Positions 50,108 to 58,467 of a stretch of DNA of 64,000 nt are shown in pieces. The position numbers and the translations under genes are program-made. Within the stretch, counting starts at the first letter, position 1, and every line of letters starts with the position of its first letter. A model generated the notes under the pieces. That model worked only from the letters and a program-made list of their open reading frames with translations, was not told the DNA's origin and searched no databases. The DNA comes from Chloroflexota bacterium (lineage in GTDB: Bacteria; Chloroflexota; Anaerolineae; Aggregatilineales; Phototrophicaceae), in assembly GCA_026706395.1 (NCBI GenBank), contig JAPOYU010000134.1, forward strand, positions 13,176 through 77,175. The letters are read 5' to 3'.

Positions 50108-51565
50108 TCAGGTTATTCCGCCGATATCTATCATCCCCTCGCCATAAGCGCGCCCTGCTTCGATCACGATTGGCGCGGAAACATCGACCGTCGCCAGCAG
50201 GTCGTACGTGGTCGCGCCGGTGACGCGAACGGGAACGATCTCCCCGATTGGCAGCTCCCCCTCGACCAGGACGTAGCCGTCGATTTCGGGCGCGTCGCGG
50301 TAGCTGCGGCCGAGGCTGATGACATCGCCCGTTTCCGCGCCGCTTTCGTCTTCGCCCATGCCATGTCCCTCAACCAGAATATCGAGCGTCTTGCCCACCA
50401 GCGCCTGATTCTTCTTCAGGCTGATCGCGCTCTGCAGTTCCATCAGCCGCTCATATCGCTCTTGCTTGATCTCATCGTCGACATGGTTGGGCAGGGTCGC
50501 GCTCGGCGTGCCCAACTCGAAGCTGTATTGGAAAGCGCCGACGCGGTCAAATTTCAGGTCGCCTACCATTTTCAGCAGACCGGCAAACTCATCCTCGGTT
50601 TCGCCCGGGTAGCCGACGATGAAGGTACTGCGCACGGCCAGCTCCGGCATCAACTCGCGCAGCTTGCCGATGGTCTCGTAAACCCATTCCACCTTGGCCG
50701 GGCGTCTCATCCGTTTCAGCGTCTCGCGGTGGCCGTGCTGCAGCGGGATATCAAGGTAGGGCAGCACTTGCTCGTGCCGCGCCATCGTCTCCATCAGCCG
50801 TGGCGTCACGTAACCGGGATAGGCGTACATGATGCGCAGCCAGGGGATGTCTGGCGCCCCCTCCACGATGGCGTCGAGCAAATGCGCCAGACCGTTTTTC
50901 AGGCCCAGGTCATAGCCATAGTCGGTGCTGTCTTGCGCGATGAGAATCAACTCTTGTACGCCCATGTCCTGCAGGCGAAGGGCTTCCGTTACAATCGCTT
51001 CCAGCGGACGACTGACCGCCGTGCCCTTGATCCGCGGGATGGCGCAGAAAGCGCAGGGACGGCGACAGCCATCGGCGATCTTGAGATAAGCTGACGCGCC
51101 TTGCACGCTGGCGCGCAAGACGCCGCGCTCATCCAGCCCGACGACTTTGGCTTCCTCCGGCAGGTGATAGAGTGGGGCGGGGTGCTTGCGCCCCCGCAGC
51201 CGCGTAATGAGGTCGAAGATGTCCATCCAGCGGCGCGTGCCGATGACGCCATCCAAACCGGGCACCTCTTGCACGAGCGTGTCGCCGTAACGCTGCGACA
51301 GGCAGCCAGCGGCGATCACCATCTGGTCGGCGCGCTTGATCTCCACCAGTTCGCGCAAGGCGTCGATGGACTCCCGCTTGGCTGCATTGATGAAACCGCA
51401 GGTGTTGACGATCAGCACCTCGGCCGCTTCTGGATCGCCGACGCCGCGCATGCCTTGCGTGTTCAGGATCTGCGCCATGCTCTCGCTGTCGACTGTGTTC
51501 TTGGCGCAGCCCAGGCTGAGCAGGTAGTATTTGCCTTTGCGAAAACCCGCAACTTTCTTGACCAT
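50108..51565 (-). CDS. rimO: Ribosomal protein S12 methylthiotransferase RimO
   Basis: Radical SAM enzyme that adds a methylthio group to an Asp of ribosomal protein S12 (Asp89 in E. coli numbering). The 485-residue product has the N-terminal UPF0004 cysteines C20, C56 and C88, the radical SAM cluster C167/C171/C174 in ADGCRRPCAFCAIPRIKG, ELILIAQDSTDYGYDLG and RMRRPAKVEWV, and a C-terminal TRAM-like domain. The S12-type sequence ILIAQDSTDYG separates it from MiaB. It is the last gene of the series RodZ-like, DUF4303-like, rimO. Confidence 0.96.
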   Translation of the reverse strand: MVKKVAGFRKGKYYLLSLGCAKNTVDSESMAQILNTQGMRGVGDPEAAEVLIVNTCGFINAAKRESIDALRELVEIKRADQMVIAAGCLSQRYGDTLVQEVPGLDGVIGTRRWMDIFDLITRLRGRKHPAPLYHLPEEAKVVGLDERGVLRASVQGASAYLKIADGCRRPCAFCAIPRIKGTAVSRPLEAIVTEALRLQDMGVQELILIAQDSTDYGYDLGLKNGLAHLLDAIVEGAPDIPWLRIMYAYPGYVTPRLMETMARHEQVLPYLDIPLQHGHRETLKRMRRPAKVEWVYETIGKLRELMPELAVRSTFIVGYPGETEDEFAGLLKMVGDLKFDRVGAFQYSFELGTPSATLPNHVDDEIKQERYERLMELQSAISLKKNQALVGKTLDILVEGHGMGEDESGAETGDVISLGRSYRDAPEIDGYVLVEGELPIGEIVPVRVTGATTYDLLATVDVSAPIVIEAGRAYGEGMIDIGGIT

Positions 51566-51605
51566 TGGCGCTCGCTGGATTCTTGTTAATCCTTAAGTGC
51601 AGTCA

Positions 51606-52295
51606 TCAATACAGTGAACCAAATAGCTTTGCTTGCACGCGATCAAATACCAGTTTATCTTGCTCGTAGCGGCGGCACGATTCCTCTGGGTTGAGATCGG
51701 CGAACGGTCCAGGCAGCGTATCGCGGGGCCAGTTAGAATCATGAAGCCCCAGATGGATATTCTCGCGCTTGTTCGTCAACTCGAAAATACCTTCTTTGTC
51801 CAGTCGCTGCAGCACTCGCGCCAGCCTGTCTCTGATCGGATCGTGGATGTTGTCGAAAACATACTCATAAAGCTCATCTTCGTCTACGTCCTCGTCTTCC
51901 AATAATTCATCCTCAAGTTCGTCAAGCTGGGTTGTGAGCGACCATAGCATATCGTTAGTCGTCTTAAAGCGCTTGGCAAACTCTTCGTTGTTCTGCGAAT
52001 AAACGAGAATGAAGTCGAACCAGTGGTGTCGCCAGAATGTCTTGAAATCAGCATAAGGCACGTCAAGATATTTATCGTCTTTCTGTAGTTCGCGTCGGGT
52101 TTGGCGTTCCAATTCTTCTTCGGTGTTTACCAGTATGGCGACATATTGGACTAGCTGGCCCGTGTCGAAGTTAAACGTGTAGAATGTTTCGTCGCTCCTT
52201 TCCCGCTGCAACATGGGAAAGATCACGCGCGCCGCCTCATACGTTGCTTGTTCGAAAGCGTCATAATTGAACTCAACATTCAGGTCAAAATCCAT
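51606..52295 (-). CDS. DUF4303-like protein
   Basis: A 229-residue, strongly acidic protein. The pattern DETFYTFNFDTGQLVQYVAILVNTEEELERQ near 37-68 resembles DUF4303, a family with no known function that occurs with contact-dependent immunity and SMI1-like genes in other bacteria. An acidic run (LEDELLEDEDVDEDELYEY) fills about 128-146. I chose ATG 52295 with GGGGA upstream; the in-frame extension to 52382 is unlike the family. It lies between the RodZ-like gene and rimO, which suggests shared transcription but not shared function. Confidence 0.62.
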   Translation of the reverse strand: MDFDLNVEFNYDAFEQATYEAARVIFPMLQRERSDETFYTFNFDTGQLVQYVAILVNTEEELERQTRRELQKDDKYLDVPYADFKTFWRHHWFDFILVYSQNNEEFAKRFKTTNDMLWSLTTQLDELEDELLEDEDVDEDELYEYVFDNIHDPIRDRLARVLQRLDKEGIFELTNKRENIHLGLHDSNWPRDTLPGPFADLNPEESCRRYEQDKLVFDRVQAKLFGSLY

Positions 52296-52391
52296 TTCGC
52301 ATTGTCCCCGATTCCTCTCCAACTGATAGCGTGAAGGATACGAGAGCCTCCACGATTCCGCGAGTCCACATCCATTGTACAAGCCGGGCTG

Positions 52392-53528
52392 CTAAGCGCC
52401 TGGTTTCGTCGGCGGCAAGCCCACCTGCGTCACCCGCGGCGGCAAGATAGCCGTCGGATCGGCCGGCTCCGCCTCGGTTGGCGCGGCGGTTGGTCGCGGC
52501 GTATCGGTCGGCAGCGGCGTCACCGTCGGGATTGTCGTCGGCAAGCGGGTCGGAACGGTCGTCTCCACCGGCAGCGGACTTGGCGCAACTGCCTCAGACT
52601 GCGTGGCGACAGGCTCGGCCGCGACTTCGACCGCATCCTCGACCTCCGTCGGCGAGACAGTTGTCGGCTCCCCGCCCGGACCCAAGGTGATGATGGCTTG
52701 ATCGACGGTGAAGCGAATGTCCACGCGCTGTCCTCGCTCGCCGATTACACCCTGCCGCTGACCGTTCCAAATCACATCCAGCGCCAGCGCATTGGCCGCG
52801 CTCAGCGTCACCTCGGTCTCGGCGCTGTACTCGAGCAAAGTATCGGCATCGGCTATGCCCTCGTAGACGTTGCCGCCATCGCTTTGAATGCTGATCCAGC
52901 TTCGCTGCGTCACCAGCACGCTGACTAGGATGCCCGCGCCGGTGTATTGCGCGCGCCCCGCCGGCAGGGTCGGGCTGCTCAAAAGCGGTATCTCGCTTGG
53001 TGGCGCTGCGACCGTCTCCGTGGGCGCTATGCCGGCTGACTCCGGCGTGTGACTCGGCTGAAGGAATGCCTCGATGCCGATCAACTCGACGGTGACGAAG
53101 ATGATGACGGCGATGGCGGCCGCCGAAAACAGCAGCAGCAGAAGCAAACGGAGGAAGCCGCGGCAGCCGCTTCGTCGCCTGTCAGCCTCTTCGTACTCCT
53201 GCAGCGGCTGGGTGGAACTGAAAGTCTCCTCGATCGGTTCAGGCTGCCTCCGCCGCCTGCGTCGTCCGCGCCTGCCTTTCTCCTGTACGGCGCGCATCTG
53301 CGCATAGAGCTGCAGGACTTCTTCCTCATCCAACTCCAGGTGACGGGCGTATATCCGCAGCAGACCGCGAACTTGTATCTCCGGCACGCCGCTGATATCG
53401 AAGTCGCCCGCCTCGAAATTCTCCAGGATCGGCTGGCGGATTCGCAGTCTGGCGACGACATCCGCGACTTCGAGTTCTTTGGTTTCGCGCGCTTCCCGCA
53501 GGATTTGTCCGAGGGAGTAGGGATCCAT
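52392..53528 (-). CDS. RodZ-like protein with N-terminal HTH, one membrane helix and Thr/Pro-rich tail
   Basis: A 378-residue cell-shape-type protein. Residues 1-70 are a helix-turn-helix (HTH_25) of the RodZ type: LGQILREARETKELEVADVVARL, then IRQPILENFEAGDF. A basic stretch RRGRRRRRRQ precedes a membrane helix (about 126-148). A DUF4115-like domain (about 190-280) includes QRSWISIQSDGGNVYEGIAD and VDIRFTVDQ. The tail has repeated PTxxP-type residues. RodZ normally links MreB to the elongation machinery; no mre gene is in the window. The region in front of it is full of short repeats. Confidence 0.85.
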   Translation of the reverse strand: MDPYSLGQILREARETKELEVADVVARLRIRQPILENFEAGDFDISGVPEIQVRGLLRIYARHLELDEEEVLQLYAQMRAVQEKGRRGRRRRRRQPEPIEETFSSTQPLQEYEEADRRRSGCRGFLRLLLLLLFSAAAIAVIIFVTVELIGIEAFLQPSHTPESAGIAPTETVAAPPSEIPLLSSPTLPAGRAQYTGAGILVSVLVTQRSWISIQSDGGNVYEGIADADTLLEYSAETEVTLSAANALALDVIWNGQRQGVIGERGQRVDIRFTVDQAIITLGPGGEPTTVSPTEVEDAVEVAAEPVATQSEAVAPSPLPVETTVPTRLPTTIPTVTPLPTDTPRPTAAPTEAEPADPTAILPPRVTQVGLPPTKPGA

Positions 53529-53548
53529 CCGTTATGAAGACCTTGAAT

Positions 53549-53638
53549 CAGCCGCTCGGGGCGTAACCGGCGGCACTGGCTACCGCGCTGACACAGCCGC
53601 TCGGCGCGTAACCGGCGATAAGGGCTACCGCGCTCACA
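53549..53638. repeat. Tandem 45-46-nt direct repeat pair
   Basis: Two copies start at 53549 and 53594. They share CAGCCGCTCGG, GCGTAACCGGCG and GGCTACCGCGCT, with a short variable middle. It lies between the RodZ-like and rplI genes; the minus-strand open frame here is just the repeat translated. Confidence 0.6.
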
Positions 53639-53643
53639 CAAAA

Positions 53644-53737
53644 TATCAAACTCGCCCGGCTACCGCGAAAAGCGGTTTGATAAAAAAGAGTATCAAACTC
53701 GCTCGGCTAACGCAAAACGCGTTTTGATAATAAAGAT
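53644..53737. repeat. Tandem 47-nt direct repeat pair with internal palindrome
   Basis: Copies start at 53644 and 53691. Both begin TATCAAACTCG and each ends with GTTTGATA or GTTTTGATA, which pairs with its own start, so each copy can form a hairpin. The copies share about 38 of 47 positions by eye. Confidence 0.6.
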
Positions 53738-53777
53738 AACCCTGACAGTCCAGTATAACCTGTAACTGTCAGGGTTA
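53737..53777 (-). terminator. Perfect 13-bp inverted repeat, probable rplI terminator
   Basis: TAACCCTGACAGT and ACTGTCAGGGTTA are perfectly complementary with a 15-nt loop and lie 47 nt past the rplI stop codon. The T-tail is weak (TCTTTATTATC). The same sequence could end transcription coming from the opposite strand. Confidence 0.55.
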
Positions 53778-53824
53778 TGTAATAGTTGCTCAGATGCTAA
53801 GGTTGGGCGGCGATATGCTGCGGT

Positions 53825-54472
53825 TTACTCCATGACTCGTTCGGCTTCAGCTTCCTCCACCGCGTCTTCAATGGCGCTCTCTTCGGCAGCTTCGTCAACG
53901 GTTTCTGCGCCAGCTTCGTCAGCGGACCCTTCATCAGCTGATGTTTGGTAGCGGAAGCCCTCCGCCAGCAAGTCTTCCGCTCTGACCTCCTCGCCACGCT
54001 CACGGGCTGCGAGGAACTCCGGCAGTTCGTCTTCCGGCACGATCGTGACCGTCAATACCGGCGGCATCTCATTGCCCAGGCGCACGGGCACTTGGTGCGT
54101 TCCCACTTCGCGCAAAGACTGCTGGCTGATGCGGCGCCGATTGATGTCCACACCGGTCACGCGGTCCAACTCGTCGGCGATTTCCTGCGTGGTCACCGAG
54201 CCGAAGAGCTTGCCGGTCGAAGCCGCTCGCCGGCCGAAGATCAGCTCAACGCCGTCTATCTGGCGCGCCAAATCGTTAAGCATATTGTTGTATTGCGCCT
54301 TGCGCGCCTCGACATTTTGGCGGATCGTTTCCGTCTGTTTCAGGGCGGCGGACGTCGCCTGGATCGCCAACTTGTTCGGGATCAGGTAATTGCGCGCGAA
54401 TCCGTCGGCGACTTTGACCACCTCGCCGGCGACCCCGTGCTTGTATAAGTCCTGAAGCAAAATAACTTGCAT
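53825..54472 (-). CDS. rplI: 50S ribosomal protein L9 with long acidic C-terminal tail
   Basis: Ribosomal protein bL9. The canonical N-terminus MQVILLQDLYKHGVAGEVV, with FARNYLIPNKLAI, is intact, and the C-terminal domain (KLFGSVTTQEIADEL; GTHQVPVRLG) follows. At 215 residues it is about 65 longer than usual (about 149); the extra tail is rich in Glu, Ala and Asp (DEGSADEAGAETVDEAAEES). I chose ATG 54472 (GAGGAAGG upstream) although ATG 54520 is in frame. It is not in the usual rpsF-ssb-rpsR-rplI operon; it is alone, with its own promoter and terminator-like repeats. Confidence 0.94.
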   Translation of the reverse strand: MQVILLQDLYKHGVAGEVVKVADGFARNYLIPNKLAIQATSAALKQTETIRQNVEARKAQYNNMLNDLARQIDGVELIFGRRAASTGKLFGSVTTQEIADELDRVTGVDINRRRISQQSLREVGTHQVPVRLGNEMPPVLTVTIVPEDELPEFLAARERGEEVRAEDLLAEGFRYQTSADEGSADEAGAETVDEAAEESAIEDAVEEAEAERVME

Positions 54473-54535
54473 CTTGCCTTCCTCATTCGCTGCAACTGCT
54501 TCTTGCACAGCGTTTTCCATTGACTGAACCCGTAT

Positions 54536-54563
54536 ATTATAAAGATGTCGGCGGCCCTGCCAA
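54536..54563 (-). promoter_or_regulatory. Promoter of rplI
   Basis: TTGGCA and a perfect TATAAT are 16 nt apart on the minus strand. The expected start site is about 55 nt before the ATG at 54472. It lies in the divergent region shared with murJ. Confidence 0.6.
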
Positions 54564-54599
54564 GTGGCAATCCAAAGGCCCCGGCATGTGGGAGCAGCG

Positions 54600-56243
54600 A
54601 TGAGTACAAGCGCGAACACAGCGCTGGACAATCGCCAAGTCATCGAAAAAGCGCTGATCGTGCTGGCCGGTTTCCTCGCCAGCGGCGCGCTCGGCTTGCT
54701 GCGGATCGCCGTGGTCGGCGCTCAATTCGGCACCGGCGCCGCCAACGATGCCTTCGCCGCCGCGCAGCAGCTCCCCGAGACGGTCTTCGTACTGGTGGCG
54801 GGCGGCGCGCTCGGCTCCTCCTTCATCCCGGTTTTCGCCCGCTTTCGCGAGCAGGACAGCGAGCAAGCCTGGCGCCTCGCCAGCGCTGTGATGACGCTCT
54901 CAGCCGCCAGCGCCGCCTTGTTTGGGCTGCTTGTCGCGGTGTTCGCGCCGCAATTGGTGGGGCATCTCCTTTTCACCGATCGGCCGCCGCAACAGCAGCA
55001 GCTCGTGGTGGAAATGGTGCGACTGATGATGATCACACCCCTCGTCTTCAGCATCAGCGGGCTGATCATGGGCATATTGCAGTCCTACGCCGCTTTTTGG
55101 TTGCCCGCTATCGCCATCAGCATGAACAACATCGGCATCATCATCGGCGCGCTCGTCATTGCGCCGGCCCTGCCGCCACATGCCAATGTCGGCCAAGTGG
55201 GCGACCTGAACGTCATGGGACTGGCATACGGCGCCGTTTTGAGCGCGGTCTTGCACCTTCTCGTGCAATTGCCCGGTCTCTTCAAGATTCGCGCTCGTCT
55301 CCGCTTTCTGCTCTCCACTCGCGTTCCCGGCGTGACGGATGTGATACGCCTTATGGGTCCGCGCGTGCTGGGCTTGGCTGTCGTTCAGATCAACTTCTAC
55401 GTTAATATTCGCTTCGCCAGCGGCATGGTTGATGGCAGCGTCGTCGCCCTCCGCTACGCCTTCATGCTCTGTTTCTTCGTCCTCGGCATGATCGGCCAGA
55501 GCCAGGCCTCGGCCGTGTTTCCTACGCTGGCGGCGCTGCGAGCGAAAGGGGACATCGCCGGATTTCGCGATCGACTGGCGGCGGCAATGCGCAATGTGCT
55601 CTACTTGTCCTTCCCGGCGTCGGCGCTGCTTATCGTCCTGGGCGAGCCGCTTGTCAGCCTCCTGCAGCGCGGCGCTTGGACCGGCGAAAGCACCGGTGCG
55701 GTCGCCTGGGCGCTGAGCTTCTACGCCCTCGGCATCGGCGGTTTCGCCCTCCTCGAAGTCCTCTCGCGCGCCTTTTACGCCCTCGAAGACACCTCGACGC
55801 CGGTCATCGCCGGCGCCTGCGCCATGCTCAGCAATATCGTCCTGAACTTCGTCTTCATCCAATTCATCGGGGACCCGGACAGCCTTCCCCGCGGTCCCTT
55901 CGCCGGCTTGGCATTGGCCAACGCGCTGACGACCATCGTAGAAGCGCTGATCCTTTGGTGGCTCTTGCGCCGGCGTTTGAATGAGCTGAATGCCGCTTCC
56001 CGCAGTTACGATCGCGGCGTCGCGCTCAGCGCCGGGGGCAGCCTGCTGCTGTCTCTGCTGATGGCCGCTGCCGTCTCGCTGCTGGTAGCGGCGCTGCCAA
56101 ATGGCGGCTGGCATGCCGCTGCTGTCGGTATAGTCTGTGGCGGCCTTGTCTTTTTCGGCGTTGATTATCTCTTGGGCTTGAGCGAGACGCGCGGACTTCT
56201 CGCGCCGCTTGTCAGCCGAGGCATAAAAATTGTCAAACGATAG
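54600..56243 (+). CDS. murJ: Lipid II flippase MurJ
   Basis: Moves lipid II across the inner membrane for peptidoglycan synthesis. The 547-residue product has about 14 hydrophobic segments and the family blocks LGLLRIAVVGAQFGTGAANDAF, PETVFVLVAGGALGSSFIPVF, LVVEMVRLMMITPLVFSISG and LLEVLSRAFYALEDTSTPV. ATG 54600 has GGGAG upstream; the frame runs on to 54564 but without a site. It is divergent from rplI and is followed by the SDR gene at a 12-nt gap. Confidence 0.94.
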   Translation: MSTSANTALDNRQVIEKALIVLAGFLASGALGLLRIAVVGAQFGTGAANDAFAAAQQLPETVFVLVAGGALGSSFIPVFARFREQDSEQAWRLASAVMTLSAASAALFGLLVAVFAPQLVGHLLFTDRPPQQQQLVVEMVRLMMITPLVFSISGLIMGILQSYAAFWLPAIAISMNNIGIIIGALVIAPALPPHANVGQVGDLNVMGLAYGAVLSAVLHLLVQLPGLFKIRARLRFLLSTRVPGVTDVIRLMGPRVLGLAVVQINFYVNIRFASGMVDGSVVALRYAFMLCFFVLGMIGQSQASAVFPTLAALRAKGDIAGFRDRLAAAMRNVLYLSFPASALLIVLGEPLVSLLQRGAWTGESTGAVAWALSFYALGIGGFALLEVLSRAFYALEDTSTPVIAGACAMLSNIVLNFVFIQFIGDPDSLPRGPFAGLALANALTTIVEALILWWLLRRRLNELNAASRSYDRGVALSAGGSLLLSLLMAAAVSLLVAALPNGGWHAAAVGIVCGGLVFFGVDYLLGLSETRGLLAPLVSRGIKIVKR

Positions 56244-56255
56244 AGAGTGCGGAAT

Positions 56256-56990
56256 ATGAGCGGACAGCTGGATTCGAAAGTGGCCGTCATCACCGGCGCC
56301 GGGCGTGGCATTGGCCGCGGTCTCGCCATTGGCTTCGCGGAGCAGGGCGCCAAAGTCGTCTGCGCCGCGCGTACGCAATCGGAACTGGACGAAACCGTGG
56401 GGAGCATCCGGGCCGTTGGCGGCGATGCCATCGCCCTGCGCTGTGATGTGACAGAGGCGGCCGACCTGCGGAATCTCTACGCGCAGACCCGCGCCCATTG
56501 TGGCGGCGTCGACATCGTCGTCGCCAATGCCGGCGGCAATTTCGAGCGGCGCCCGGTCGATGAAAGCGAAATCGACGGCTGGGACTACACCATCAAAGTC
56601 AACTTGCTCGGCGTCTATTACACCTGCAAGTACGCCATCCCCGACCTGAAGGCCAAGGGCGGGCATATCATCGTCATCGGCTCGGGCATGGGGCATCGCG
56701 CGGGCAACGCCGGTTCCGCCTACAGCGCTGCCAAAGCCGGCGTCTGGATGTTCATACGCGTGCTGGCGGATGAACTGCGTCCCTACGGCATCTGCGTCAA
56801 CGAGCTGATTCCGGGCCTGGTCGATACGGCGATCCTGACCGATGGGGAACGCCCGGCCGATTCGGCGCTGAGCCTCGAGTGGTTCAAGCAGCCGGCCGAT
56901 GTCGTCCCGCTGGCGCTCTTCCTGGCGACGCAGCCGCCGACCGGCCCCACCAGCCAGAGCTTCAGTCTGATGCGCCGCGACGCGCAATAG
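56256..56990 (+). CDS. SDR family NAD(P)-dependent oxidoreductase
   Basis: A 244-residue short-chain dehydrogenase/reductase. The cofactor motif is TGAGRGIG at 13-20, the structural motif is NAGG, and the catalytic Ser, Tyr and Lys sit in IGSGMGHRAGN and AYSAAKAG. The C-terminus differs from sugar-specific SDR enzymes (QPPTGPTSQSFSLMRRD). The substrate is unknown. ATG 56256 is chosen over GTG 56247. It probably shares the murJ transcript. Confidence 0.9.
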   Translation: MSGQLDSKVAVITGAGRGIGRGLAIGFAEQGAKVVCAARTQSELDETVGSIRAVGGDAIALRCDVTEAADLRNLYAQTRAHCGGVDIVVANAGGNFERRPVDESEIDGWDYTIKVNLLGVYYTCKYAIPDLKAKGGHIIVIGSGMGHRAGNAGSAYSAAKAGVWMFIRVLADELRPYGICVNELIPGLVDTAILTDGERPADSALSLEWFKQPADVVPLALFLATQPPTGPTSQSFSLMRRDAQ

Positions 56991-56992
56991 AC

Positions 56993-58234
56993 TTAAGTCT
57001 TAACCCGCGCAAACAGCGCTTTGAGATATTCCGCCTCGGGGAAGCCGACGGGATGATCCAGCGCGTGGGAAGTGCGGGCGATCTCGTCCAGCTGATAGCC
57101 GGAAACAGTAGCCGAGCGCGTCACCAGTTGGAAGAACATCTCGGCCTTGATGCGGCTGGAACAGGACGCCATCACCAGCAGGCCATCATCGGCCAGCAAG
57201 TGCAGCGCCATCTCGACCAAACGGCGATAAGCCAGCACGGCGTTCCGCATGTTGGCGCGGCTGTTGGCGAAAGCCGGCGGATCGACGATCACCATGTTGA
57301 ACTTGCGATTCGAGTGGATGAGCTTCCGCATACCGGCGAAAGCGTCTGAAGCGATGACATCGACTTTGTCGGCGTCGTAGCCGTTGAGTTTCAGGTTCGT
57401 CTTCAAGGCGGCAAGCGCCGGCTCGCTCGCATCCAGGGCCGTCACCGAGCGCGCCCCGCCCGCAAGCGCATAAACCGAGAATCCGCCAGAATAGCAGAAC
57501 ACATCCAGCACGCGCAGACCCTTCGCCAGTTCACGCACCTTCTGCCGATTGTCGCGCTGGTCGAAGAAGAAGCCGGTCTTTTGCCCATTCACAACATCCG
57601 CTTGAAAAAGCAAGCCGTTCTCAACGAATTGAACTTGCCCGTCGAATTCCTCGCCGATAAGCTGCTGGCCATCATGCAGGCCGTACAACTTGGCGACATT
57701 GAGCTGGTCCGATTGCAGCGTCCGGCTCAAACGCAGCACGAGCGAGTCGAAGACGATCGATTCCCGCAATGCCGGTATCAGCGCGCGCAAGTGCGGGATC
57801 CAGGCCGTGGTGTACAGCTTCAGCACAAGCGTATCGCCGTAGCGGTCGAGCACCAGCGCCGGGAAGCCATCGCTCTCGCCGTAGACCAGTCGATAGCCGG
57901 TCGTCTCCGTGTTTATCAGCGGCTTCCGTTTCGCTTGCGCCGCGCGCAGCTTGTCGGCGAAGAAGCCCTGATTGATCCGTATCGGCTGCAGCGCGTGCAA
58001 TACCTTGATTCGAATCGGCGAAAGCGGGTCATACAAGCCCACCGCCAGAAAATTATTCTTGTCGCGGTCGTAAATGACGGCCAGGTCGCCGGAGCTGCCC
58101 AAATGGCTCTGCTTGACGATCGCGTCTTCATAGACCCAGGGATGCCCTTGCCGCAGGGCTCGCTCGGCCGCGCTCTTGACGCGCATGGATATATTCTTTT
58201 CCGCCCGGTTCGGGAGTTTTTCCAGGTCAATCAT
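56993..58234 (-). CDS. Class I SAM-dependent rRNA methyltransferase, RlmI-like
   Basis: A 413-residue protein of the RlmI/YccW type that in E. coli methylates C5 of 23S rRNA C1962. An N-terminal PUA-like domain (GHPWVYEDAIVKQSHLG; GLYDPLSPIRIKVL) and a central RlmI EEHEA-like region precede the methyltransferase core: GFFFDQRDNRQKVRELAKG, VLDVFCYSGGFSVYALAGGARSV, MVIVDPPAFANSRANM and LLVMASCSSRI, where Cys in SCSS is the probable catalytic residue. It lies 26 nt after xseB on the same strand. Confidence 0.9.
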   Translation of the reverse strand: MIDLEKLPNRAEKNISMRVKSAAERALRQGHPWVYEDAIVKQSHLGSSGDLAVIYDRDKNNFLAVGLYDPLSPIRIKVLHALQPIRINQGFFADKLRAAQAKRKPLINTETTGYRLVYGESDGFPALVLDRYGDTLVLKLYTTAWIPHLRALIPALRESIVFDSLVLRLSRTLQSDQLNVAKLYGLHDGQQLIGEEFDGQVQFVENGLLFQADVVNGQKTGFFFDQRDNRQKVRELAKGLRVLDVFCYSGGFSVYALAGGARSVTALDASEPALAALKTNLKLNGYDADKVDVIASDAFAGMRKLIHSNRKFNMVIVDPPAFANSRANMRNAVLAYRRLVEMALHLLADDGLLVMASCSSRIKAEMFFQLVTRSATVSGYQLDEIARTSHALDHPVGFPEAEYLKALFARVKT

Positions 58235-58260
58235 CTTGTGTTATCTTCGAGGCTGCGCCG

Positions 58261-58467
58261 CTAGCCGTCCAGCCCGGCTTCGTCCACCAATTTGATCTTG
58301 AGCTCGGCCTCTTCCAGCAGCGCCTGACAATGGGCTGATAGTCGCTGACCGCGCTCATACAGCTTAACAGACTCTTCCAGCGGCAGCGCGCCGCTTTCCA
58401 TCTGCGCCACCAGCGCTTCCAATTGCTGATATGCCGCTTCGTAGCTGAGTTTCGCAATGTCGTCCAT
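58261..58467 (-). CDS. xseB: Exodeoxyribonuclease VII small subunit
   Basis: A 68-residue subunit of ExoVII, which removes single-stranded DNA. The pattern SYEAAYQQLEALVAQMESGALPLEESVKLYERG is the family signature. It overlaps the xseA stop codon by one base (TGATG), the normal arrangement. Confidence 0.95.
   Translation of the reverse strand: MDDIAKLSYEAAYQQLEALVAQMESGALPLEESVKLYERGQRLSAHCQALLEEAELKIKLVDEAGLDG

Noticed and set aside
53081..53641. A 186-codon minus-strand frame over the repeats and the RodZ-like gene
   Set aside because: It is the tandem repeat and a shifted frame of the RodZ-like gene.
53549..53737. CRISPR array
   Set aside because: Only two copies per unit, no uniform spacer and no cas genes.
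54473..54643. N-terminal extension of L9 with a hydrophobic start
   Set aside because: It would put a membrane-like segment on a ribosomal protein, covers the rplI promoter, and the ATG at 54472 has a strong ribosome-binding site.
54900..56987. A 695-codon minus-strand open frame
   Set aside because: Antisense to murJ and the SDR gene; Asp/Gln/His-rich with no recognisable domain. A GC-rich shadow frame.
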